Shown here: one piece after another, positions 14,430 through 26,766 of the stretch
Layout of the letters: every line of letters starts with the position of its first letter
Position numbering within the stretch: position 1 is the first letter of the stretch
Source of the DNA: Panonychus citri
Taxonomy: Eukaryota > Arthropoda > Arachnida > Trombidiformes > Tetranychidae
Assembly: GCF_014898815.1 (NCBI RefSeq)
Contig: NW_026515541.1
Location: forward strand, 1,302,001-1,366,000
Direction: 5' to 3'
Length of the DNA stretch: 64,000 nt
Position numbers and translations under genes: made by a program
Notes under the pieces: model-generated
What the model saw: the letters and a program-made list of their open reading frames with translations, nothing else
Database searches by the model: none
What the model was told of the DNA's origin: nothing

Positions 14430-17400
14430 ATAATCATCATGATCATCATGATCATGTTGATGATAATAATAATTAGTGATTCGATTGATCAAAAGTAAAC
14501 ATTAACATGAATGTTGATTATTATTCATGTTTCAATGAGAAAAAGCTCATGATATAATTATCATTATCTGTATTAACTAATCACAATCAGCTAATGATGA
14601 TGATGATGATAATTATTATTATCACAATTGACACTTTTCCTTCATTCTGATAATGATAATCAATGATAAATCATCGGATTCATTAGTTAATATTAAATTC
14701 ACCATACACTTGTCATTAAGACCTCCAAGTGATATTTGAATATTGTTTATCATTATGATAATAATATTAATTGTAATTCTCATATGATGCTAATTAACAA
14801 TTACAATTATCTGAAATTAGCTTGAAGCTATATGATGATGATAATAATATTTAGTATTGACAATTAATTCACATTCGCAACAACAACAATCAAAGTAACA
14901 ATCAAACTTTTGATATGATTTACTTGTTGGAAACTTAATTCTCATCCTAATACTTATTCAATTAGTCTAATAAGTTAATTTGATTCTAATCAATAGTAAC
15001 AATTATTTAATTAGTTGTGTCAGATAAAAATGATTCACAATTAACTCATTTTGCAGAATTAATTAACTTTGTAATAGGAAAATGAGATTAAATGGATTAG
15101 AAGAAAACAATTAAACTTTTGTTTCGAGTTCTATTTTAATTGTAATATTAATAGTGGAATAAATTTTCGGATCCTTTCAGATTATTGAACAATTTAAATA
15201 AAATTACAATCAAATTATTAATGATGAGAAATTATCACGATAAGTAAATTGATCATTTTCTTTATCGAATTAAACTTTTATTAGAACTTTTCTTTCGAGA
15301 AACTTTTGTTTCTCCAAAGTTTTTCTTTCTCATCTTGGTAATCATGATTATCCCTATTAATAGATCAACCTGATGACAATTAAGTTGAGCCTTCAAATGT
15401 CTATTATAATGTTGAACAAATGATGATCATCATCATGATAATCGAGTATGAAAAAAGTGGATTCATTAAAGTTCAATTGTTTCCATTGACTTATCTTTGT
15501 TCATGGTGCCTATTGTTTCATATCGGATGCTGATGATGATGATGATCAAATCTATTATTATTATTATCTTCATCATCTTTGTTTTGACTTAAAACAATTC
15601 TGACATGATGATGATGATTCCTAATAAATGAATTTTTTTCAAAAAAAAACGATAAGAGTTTTCTGAATAAACGAGCAAGAAAAAGTTCTGAGTTAAATCT
15701 TCCAAGTTCAATGTTACTCTCAACTTTATTTGGGGCTAACATGGGAAGATTTACTATTATTATCATTATCATCATCATCTTCTTCTTCCAATCTTCCTCC
15801 TTTCCTTTTCACTTTCTCGTTGCTCTTTTCTCAGTAGTAGGAGTTGTTGTTGTTTCTCAACTTCATCTTCATCTTTATCTTTACCATCTACAACAAAATT
15901 ACAAACAACAACAACAACAACATGAACATTATCTGAAACAAGCTCATCATCATGATAATCACCATGATCATGGAGACAGAACCATTTTGTTCATAATGAA
16001 TATGCTACAATAATGAATCCAAAGGATTGAGTTCAGCTTGGATTCAACCTTATCTGATTTCCTCGAAAGTAAAACTTATATAATAATAATTCATAGAAAT
16101 GATTATTAACTCTGATATAACTAAATTGTTGATCATGACGATGATAATTAATGATTAGGTTAGTTTAATTTGCTCGGAGATAAGCCTGATTAACTAATCC
16201 ATGTATATTAATACAAACAAAGGATTGATCTGGTTGATAAAACAAAGATGATCAAGTAATTGTCAACAATTAAATTTCCAATTACAACTCTTTTCAACCT
16301 CAAATTTATTTTAATCACGTTACAGTTAATTAATAAATAATGTTGACGATTTAACATCTCAAACTTTTCTCTCTCTAATTTCGTCCCAATTAAATTGAAG
16401 CTATTAATAAATCGAAATCAATTAGATGAGAAATTATTAATTTCTTACCTTTGATTTAGTTATAATTACATATGAATAGCAATGGAAACTCGTAGCTATA
16501 AAATGATGATTAAATTTCAATTAAATTGTGATCACAGAGGTAAATTGTTTCCATCATTATCTAAATTGTAGTAATTTACTATTTGATTGTTGAAATTAAT
16601 TCAAACAATTTTTTCTCCACCATCTCATCCCAAAGTTGTCATAATGATGCCTCAATCCTTTGCAATTGAACTTCCTATTTGCCCAAAAGTTAATCATCAT
16701 CATTATTTAGTCTTTGACTGTTATTAAATTGACATTAACTGTAAATTGTATTTACTTTTAAACATGATGGCGATGAATGAACAAAAAAATATACTAACAG
16801 TTTCCAGTTTATGCAAATCAGTTGATTGCAAAACCGTTGATGAACCTGGTAAATGCCTTGAAGGTCAATCTTGTGATTGCAATCAATTTAATTGTCAAAT
16901 TGAACCAATTGAACCAGTTTGTGGAGATGATGGTATTACCTATGCTAATCAATGTGAATTAAGACAATCATCTTGTCGCAAGCAATTTAAATTATCACAA
17001 TTATATTTTGGTACATGTGATCAAATGATGATTAGTTTAATCACAACTTCCACCATTACCATTGATCCGATAACTTCACCATCTTCATCAATTGTCAATC
17101 AAAACTCAAATGATATCAATGATTTACTTAATTCTGCCAATCGTGCCAAAAATAATCACGATAATCATGATCAGGTTGTGAATTCAAAGGTGCTGATTCA
17201 ATTGGACCAATGATTTAGATAATATTGACTCGCAATTAGAATCATATCAAACTTCAACCTCGAACCAGCATCATCATCATCAACATCATCACCATCATAA
17301 TCGTCATCATCACTCCCACAAACAACCACAATCAACGAATGACCATCATCCCAACCAAATAAGCGATCCTAAAGTGACCTTAATAACAACATGTGATAAC

Positions 17401-20400
17401 CTTTTATGCCTTTTCGGTGCTTCATGTCAATATAATTCATCTGATTATCCATATTGCCATTGCTCCTTTCACTGTGATGCTGAGCCATTCAATCGTCCCC
17501 ACCCTTACCAGGTGATCCTTTTGATGAATCATCACTTTCATCTCTTCCTCTTTCCGGTTCCGCTGCTTTTGAAAATGATCAGAGACTTATTTTTGTCTCT
17601 TCTTCATGAATCAATCTGCGGTTCTGATGGACAATATTATGATAATGAATGTCAAATAAACAGGAATCATGTAACCAACAGAAAGATATTTCAATTGTTG
17701 ATGATAAATTTTGTGAGCAACAATCAACTCCGTTTCAGTCAGTTAAATACTGATGATAATAAATTGTTAACCAATTCTAATGGTAAGTCATTATAATAAT
17801 CTTACAATTTATAATAAGAAAACTTTCGTTCATGATAATCAACGAATCTCAAATGTTCATGATAATTGATTCATTTTAGAAATGAAAACTTTTTCTCTCT
17901 CATCATATTAATTGAGTAACTATCATGAGATAAATACGATAATTTTCATAATAAATTCTCATTGAATTCATTCATCATTTTCATGCGGAAATATTTCTAA
18001 CAGAATTTAAATTCCAAATGCTAAGATTACAATATTCGGAATCAATTTGAGTAAATAAATAATAACAAAGAATTAACCAAATTAACTATTCCAAGTTGTT
18101 AGAGTTCATCAAGAGATATTAACGGTATATATGTTATGATATGAAAGATGATGAGGATGCTGGAAAGAACAAGAAAGAGAATTTTTTATTCAAGAGAATA
18201 AAGAATAAAGAATAAATTCTAAAATATATTATCTCATTTCATTTGAGAACTGGGAGTTGATTGGAATCCTATTGGAATTGTTTTCTCCTCGAGAAAAACA
18301 CTTGAAGTAAATCAGAATTTCATGCCCCAGGGCAAACACACCTTTCCATTTTCAACTTTACTCCGATAGTTCTGATTCTCAGACTACATATAAGTTCACC
18401 ATCATCACCATGAAAATAATCATCATCATCTCTCAATAACTTTCACTTTTCCTCCCAATATCTATAACCTTTTTTTATAACATCTTCTTTGTTTTTTTTA
18501 TTCTCGATTTAGAACTTTTTTCTCCTGATTTTATCTCTTGAACCTTCATGATATCATCATGATGATGGTGATGATGATAACCAATAACCACCCACTTTTG
18601 AAACTGCATCAGACAGCATGAGGAGATAATAATAACACTCATATTCATATAATACATGAGAAGAAGAGGAAAAAAAAAGTCAAATACTCAAAGAGTATTT
18701 AACTTGGATTCTATTTTTTTATCTTCATCTTTTTACCTGGAATTTTATTATTTTTTTCTTATTCTTTTTTATTTCTTCCCCTGTAAATCTAGTTGAACAC
18801 CTTTTCCATGTTTTTCAATTCATTTTTTTCTCCTTCATGAATCAATCGTTTTGTTCAATATTATATTATAGATATTCTTCCATGATATTCATCATTTATC
18901 TGTCAGATAAAAAGATGTAGATAAAATTCAATCTTGAATCCATTAAGATTATCGTTGAATTGTAAGTGAAGAAAGCAAAATGTACTAAGCTGATTCTGAA
19001 GAACGGAACAAATCATGAACAGAATTTACAGTTACATGTGTATACATATACAGTGGAGGTGGAAAACATAATACATGATAAGATGATGATCATCTCCAGA
19101 AGCATCATGATGATAATGAATAAAATATGCAACAAGAAGTAGAAATCAGAAAAAAACTGAATTGCTTTTACTTTATATATTTCATCATTATTCTGAGTCT
19201 GAATAATATTTTCCTGTTACCTGAATTGATATGCTCATAGTTTTATCGTGTTTCCTGATGATGAAGGATGAACTTATCTGAATCTGATGAATTTTTTTCT
19301 CCTCTTGCAATTTATCATCTGATAATCAAAGTGAAATAAAAGTTGATAGATGCAAGATTATGAGAAAGTAATTTATCAATTGGTTTTCATCTAATATTCA
19401 CCATGGACTCTTGAAAATTCATGATCATGATTTAATCTCGATTCAGATTTTGTTCCGTTCTTCCGTTATACAGACAATTGACTCTCTCTCTCTCCTCCCT
19501 CTTTGAAATCATTCAGGAAATTAATGGAATCTCATGATAAAAATTCAACATCATGATGAACTTTTACTACAATCTCTTTAAGAATAATCTTATCTAATAC
19601 CTTTGAAGGAGTAAAAGGAGAGAGAGAGAGAGAGAAATTAACCAGTAGACAAGATCCGGAGTAGGACGATGAAGTAGATTTGAGATTTGAGAACAGGAAA
19701 AGGTAACTCAAAATTTTCAGGGAGGATATGATAACATAATGAATATGATAAAGTATATATATAACTTTATAGTTGAATGTAAATTGAATTCCCCTGAGGC
19801 TTTGATCATGATGAGGATGATTGAATAGATGAATTAAAAGTTATATATGTAAATAAAGATTACATATTATTCATGAGAATCCACTTCTCTCTCATGTCCA
19901 TGAATGAATAACATCATTGATGGGAAATTAGTAATTCATTTCATGATAGACGATCAACTTTTTACCAGATTAAACGATCAAAATATCAACCAATTTAATT
20001 TTGTCAATTTTCCAGCTATTATTTAATTAACTTTTGTGTCCATCAAACTGATGGAAATATTCATTGAATTAATATATAATCATGTAGATTTCATGTAATA
20101 CATTTAACCATTTACTCTGAGCGGTTGAAACCAACAAGAAAATGGATCAATTGAATATTTCCTGAGTATCGAATGGAATTGAAATCGTTGGTGATGATCA
20201 TGATTCTGAATAATAGACGGATTCATGTGATTTCACCTTTCTAATGGTTTTCAAAGTTCTTGACACAGAAAACAGAGTAAACAGAGAACTCAATGAACCA
20301 TTGAAATGATAGAAAACAATAAGAGATAATGTTACATTTGCAGAAGAATTTTTAATTCAGGGTGAAATTTCATCATTCTCATGACCTCTCTATTGTAATC

Positions 20401-21528
20401 ATGCAACTTGAATCTGAAATTTGACAATAACAATCAATCCAGATTAAATTGGGTGAAATAAAGAGAACGAAACAACTCATTTTTAAGCCGAAAGTTAAAT
20501 GATAATTTGTTTCATCTATTGAATTGTTCATGAAAATGTATCATTATTATCATGCTTTCCATCCTGAATATAACTCATTCCATGAAATAATAACAACAGC
20601 TATTGAATTGTTGTTCTTCAGCTAAATGTTTACTTTTTATCCCACAGTGGTTATGATGAATTACTATTATCTAAACCATTTTCATGGTCTGATTCATTCA
20701 TATATCTATTTGTTTTTATCCCATGTATTTGATTCAGAGATTAAAGATGATTAGAACTTTTCTATTTTCTATTACCACTGAAAATTGAGATTCCGTGATT
20801 ACAGTTTCATGTATCTGAATCTCTCTCTCTCTCTGCTATTATTGTCCACTATTGGAATTGAATTGAATTGATAAGATGTAGTACTAATGTAGATTTTCAT
20901 TGGAGATAAAAGTTCATAAATTATCTGAACTGAATGACGATTACTTTTGGATTATTGTTGGTATACATCATGATTATTGATTATTTTATCAGATAGTTGA
21001 ACCATAATGAACTCGATAATGATATTAGTTAGTTGGAGGAGGTTGAAGGTGGAAAAGCCAGTGGGTGTCTTGGTGGTACAGTAAATTTATTGGGTTAAAT
21101 GTTTTGCCTCTGAGAGTGTGAAACATGATGAAAATTTGTGATGATAAAAGTGATGAATGATTGTGATGAAGTGATTGGTACAAGATGATAAACTTATCTG
21201 CTATCTGAAATTATTAGGATAAGATTCATAAAGAAGGATTAACATTATCCAATTAGATTCTGAACGATTTAGATAAAGAAGAATCGAGGATGAAGATAAA
21301 ATGATGATAATGATAATGAGGAAGATAAAATGAAAGTGGTTAAGATTTTTTTTCTCCTGATAAAGGAATCAGAATAATGATCATCATTATCATCAAATTG
21401 AGAGCATGATGATGATGATGAAATAAGAAATATTTGTTATCAAGTTTTCCTACTCAATTGATTGGAGGATTGGACACTGAATTGATCATGATGAAAATTT
21501 GTTCAACAAAATGATGAACAACAAAAGC

Positions 21529-21577
<49 letters not shown>

Positions 21578-23596
21578 TATTGATTAGGATTTGGAATGAG
21601 ATAAACCATTGAAAATATCTCATCTAAACTAAATCAGTGATTAAATTGACTCCAATTGAGTTTCAATGAGCTGTCACCTTTCACATGGTTGAGAAAAAAA
21701 TTTGGAACCAAAATGATTTCAGATAACAAGGTCAAGCTAATAATGACCATAAGTTTGCAGCTCGAGTATGGACAGTTCAGGAAAAAACGAACTTTAATTT
21801 CCCCTCTGAGCGTCAGAATTTTTGGTGAACGAAAAAATCGAAGAAATAATTTTGCTAATCGATTTTATTATTACTATAAAGAAGCAAAAAAAAACGAAAA
21901 AATTTTTTTCTTCTCCAATTACTCTAATCTCTAAACTTTATATCTAATATAACAATCAACTAATTGCGTTTAGATTGAAGGACATGAGAAAAAAATGGTC
22001 AATGGGTCAATCATACTTTTCGAAAGTTGAACATTTACTCTCGTTTTCTTTTGATTATCATGGAATATCCTGACATTAATCAGATGGATAGAGAAGTTAA
22101 TTTGATTGTTAATTGATTAGAATAGTAAATTATTAATTATAATAGCAAATTTCTAATGCAAATTCAAAGAGAGACAAGAAAAAGTAAAATAATGAAAATT
22201 TTCTCCAATTTAATCAACTTACCAACATGAAGATTTAAATATTCATCTCATGAATGTTAATTAATTTGTTCCTTCCACCTTCTCCAGGAACTAATCATGA
22301 GACCAAAATGAAGTGTGAATCAAGTGAATTTGGTTGTTGCCTTGATGGACAAACACAAGCCCTTGGTTCTGATTATCTTGGTTGTCCAGGTAAGTGTCCA
22401 GTTGATTAGAATCATCATCATCTGATTAACTTGAATCCTCTTTCTCCATGTAAATTATTTAAAAAACTTTCTCTCTATTTCTCTGTCTCAGTCGAAACTG
22501 ACAAGATGATATTAATTAGATGAAAACAGGAAGAGAATGAAAAAAAAAATATTGAAACCACATGAGAAGAGAAAATTTTTTTCTCTCTTTATTAAATAAT
22601 AATAATGAAGAAACTAGAACGTAACCATGGTAACCTTGAGTTCTAACTGAAATTAGTCACTCATTCAATACCTTAACTTAATATAAATGATATATACTTA
22701 ATAACGAAAGCTTATCTGTTATCATTAATAGTAACACTCTGTAAATGCCTAAGGGTGAGTTGGATAAAAGAAAGGTGAAAAGTGAAATTTCAAAATCGAT
22801 CGACTTTATGATAACAAGAGATAGAAAAAGTTCTAAGTTGACAGAGAAATATTTACTGAAGATGTAAGACTAATGAACAGAATAAATAGACTGTAAGAAT
22901 AACTTTCAATTCAAGTTAATATAAATTGAAAATTTTCATTACTATTACATTAAAATTTCCATTGGAAATTCTGACATTTCTTTCTCTTTTCTTTTATTCT
23001 TCCATTAGAACGATGTTTCTGTAATCGTCGAGGTTCCATTGGTTCTAATGTGATCCGGTTACTCGACAATGTCGATGTAAACCAGGATTGGTGGCCTTAA
23101 ATGTAACCGATGTGAGGCCGATTTCTGGGGATTACATATGGCCAAGGTCAAGACGGATGCTTACGTAAGTATTACAGCTATTGGAGTATCTTTGAAATTG
23201 GATGAATGAAAGTTCTGACACAATCACTGAATAGATACATGAACACATATGAGTTAATCATGAAGCAGAAAAAAACAAACCATGATAATATAACTTGATT
23301 ATATTCCAGTTGAATTGATTCGTGTTAGTTTAATATTTGTTGATGTCTTTATTTTATCATCATCATCATCATTGTTTTCTCTTTCTTGCATCACTTACTT
23401 TTATTGATTTAGTCTCGTTAATCAACAAACTGTAACTTGTTGTGATAATATTCATTACTCAGCATTCATTTAATCAATTATCATTAAGGTAACTAAAGTT
23501 TTCTATCATTATAACATGATATTTGTTTGCCGTTATAATAAATTCCCAAAATCCTTTACTTTGTCTCAGATTATTATCATTTCTAAGCCCAGTTCC

Positions 23597-23661
<65 letters not shown>

Positions 23662-26600
23662 GTTTCAATACTTGAAAATTTCAACTGAATATCAGATGAT
23701 ATTAATCATGAGAATAAAAATGTTGAACACTAAATAGTTAGCACTTTTTACATGGTAACATTTCAACGGATTTCCGATGTAACTTAAGACCTTCAACTTA
23801 TCTATTTTTTTTCATCTTCTCCTTTTGTTTATCCATTTTCGTTTCACTTCCGGTTCAGTCTCTGAGTTTGTATTTAATCAGCAGTAAGAATCAAGTTTCA
23901 GAAAACAAAATACTCAATCAGCATTTATCAAGCGTATTAGACAGGGAGAAATGTTTAAATTCTGTGAAATTCAGTTGCATATTTTATTCAACGAAAACTT
24001 CAACCCACAGGTAAAGGAAAAGGAAATGATTACAACCAAAAGTTGGTATTTCAGTTCAGAGGTTGATAATTTTTCCATTGTAAAACGATAATAAAGTAAA
24101 TCTTATAAATCGAGAGCATCACAATGGAGATGATGAAAACTTCAGAGGATTTTTTATCATCTTCCCATGAAATTAGCTCATGATTAACGGATCTAAATTT
24201 TAAATGATTCGGATGAACAGGTAACAGTTAACGAGGGGATAAGTAGGTGACTTAAGTCTATCCAATTTCAATTAGAATTTTATTTTCAATTCCAATTGCA
24301 TGATGATAATGAGGATGCTGAGGAAGATGATGGAAGAACTAAATTGGATAATAGTCTAAAGGAAGAGATGAACTTCTCGAAAGTTGTATTTCCATTGATA
24401 GAAAACATTTTCCTTCTCCTTTTCATTTCTCTTATTGGATTCTTGTTTACAACCAACTTGTTTCTCTCTCAATTACCTGCACTCACCTTTACTTAAACTA
24501 ATTCACTGTTTATTCAATTCTAAATGATACAACAATCAAGTAATTGGAATTTACTCTACAGATACAAACTAAAATCTAACATCAGGTAACATTTACCTCT
24601 TCCTTTATACTTAATATGTTTTATTTAACAAATTCTCTTCCACCAAGATGAGTGAATGAAGATAAATTGTCCACTCTCAGTTAGAGTTAACAGTAAATTG
24701 TGATTGTAATCTTAATCAATTCACTCGAACTCGATAACTACACAACTAAATTTTTAGATTTTCATGGGAAAATTTTCAGTTCACCTTCTCATCTTAGAAA
24801 TGAGGTAACGGTACTTTGTAGATAAAGTTTGACAATAAAGGTAAACATGATAAATCTGAATATAAGATGAATACTTTTGTTCAGTGATTCGTTTCGTTCA
24901 ATTGAATTGATTCTCCTGTGATCATGTTAATTTATTTTCATAAAGAAAAACTTTCCCTCTTCTTCTGGAACTTTTCCCTTCCACCTCAACTCATTTTATC
25001 CTTTTCTTTAGCTTGTAACTGTAATAAATTTGGTTCAGTTCAAGTGATTGTGAACAAACAACAGGTAAATGTGTTTGTATTCCCGTATCAAAGGTCCAAA
25101 GTGTGATATTTGCCCACAATTCTTGGACTTCATGGTTGTACTCATGGTAAGTTTCATCTTTTAAGATAACAGGGAATCATATGAATAGATTGAACTTTTC
25201 TGTTCGAAAAGTTACAAAAACAAACAAACAAGTTACAAGAAAATACTCAATGAATTGTTTACATGGAATAGTAAAGGTAAATATTAACATGGAACAATTT
25301 TTTTCATATATTTGAATTCTCAATAAACTTTAAGATAAGTAGCTTTGATTATTGTATTGGTTTTACTACTTGATCGAACCATTGATTCGTGAACTTGTTC
25401 ACATTTAAATATATATATTTTTCCTTATCGTTGTTTCATCGTCATCATAATCATCTAACATGATGATAAAAATTTTCATGTCAATCCATTCTCGGATCAG
25501 TTGAGTTGATTTTATATAATATCCATGAATAGTAAAGTAAATGTCAATTTCCAATCGATGATTAAGTTTCCTAAAGCGACAATTACGATTCTATTCACGT
25601 TCGTCAGAGCTTCTAGATGCAATGGGAATGGCGAAATTGTGACTTTCACTCAATGGTTAATATTATGGAGTAATAATGATAATAATAATAATTGGGAGAA
25701 AAGCTTTTCTCTTGAAATAGGAAATCAGATGAAATTAAGGTTGGAGTGTTGGGAAGTGGCAGTTGAGATGAAATTGTGATGATTTAAATGGTTAAGCTTA
25801 TAAATTGATAACTTCCGTTTCCATTCATTTCCTTATTATCATTGAGTTGATTGTGATAATTGATGAAATCGATGAATAATCCAAAATGATGGTGATTAAC
25901 TTTACAGCTTGAGTATTAATTGTAAAATCAGTTTCCACTTGAATTGATTTTTAATCACTTTCATTAATCTAATTATCGTCAGTTTTGTCATTCGCCATCA
26001 TCAGTTAATTGTTAAACTTTTTGACAGCATCAGTTCCGTTTCCTTGATTTACCTTTTTCTCTTCTTGTTCCTTTTTTTTTCATCTAATGTGTTTTTCCTT
26101 TGTTTTTCTTCATCTATCGATTTAAATTATATACAATTAAATGAACAATTTTCTTTAATCAATTTTAAACCCATCATAACAGAAGCATTTTAAATGAAGT
26201 TAATTATTTTCTCAACAATTAAGTTAATCACTGAATTGTTTTAACAGAATAATTTACCTTTTAAAGGAAAAGTTTAAAAAGATAAACAATGTTACTCTTT
26301 TTCTTTCAATTTCTTTACTTTTTTTTACTTTTTTTTCCAATGGATTCAGGGTAATTTCTTATGAGAACTTCAATGAACCAGAATAGAAGTGTTTTCTTTT
26401 TTTTGTTTGGAAAACAATCTACAAATAAGATTAGAACTTTTTTTCATTGGAATTGTTAATAAAACATCGTTGCAAGTTGAAGATTTAATTGCTGAGAAAT
26501 TGAAAAAATTGAGACTCAATTGAATTCGCAAGGTAACATTTGGAACTTTTGTCTTCATGGTTCAGAATCGGTTTCAGAATTGACGATTCAGGCAAAGGCC

Positions 26601-26725
26601 AAGGATAAGGTTGGATTATCATGTAACTATTATCGTTATTTTGACAATGTTTTTCTCATTGTAGATTCTCATGTAACTTAAGACAACATATATAACATGA
26701 TGATTCAGTAGAAAGAGATGAAAGA

Positions 26726-26766
<41 letters not shown>

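Larger units (their letters stand above)
17783..22287 (+). other. Intron of the agrin-like gene
   Basis: About 4.5 kb, from donor GTAAGTCATT to acceptor CTTCTCCAG. It holds a (AG)n run at 21531-21571, a 19-base inverted repeat at 18682-18700 and a less repetitive stretch at about 21650-21860 with an unrecognised 92-codon open frame. No exon with agrin cysteine patterns was found inside. Confidence 0.75.

Noticed and set aside
15711..16013. 100-codon plus-strand frame with Ile, Phe, His and Gln runs
   Set aside because: Low-complexity trinucleotide tracts inside an agrin-like intron; no splice signals or domain.
23474..23668. 64-codon Arg-Glu repeat frame
   Set aside because: Produced by the (CT)n run at 23600-23655 inside an intron.
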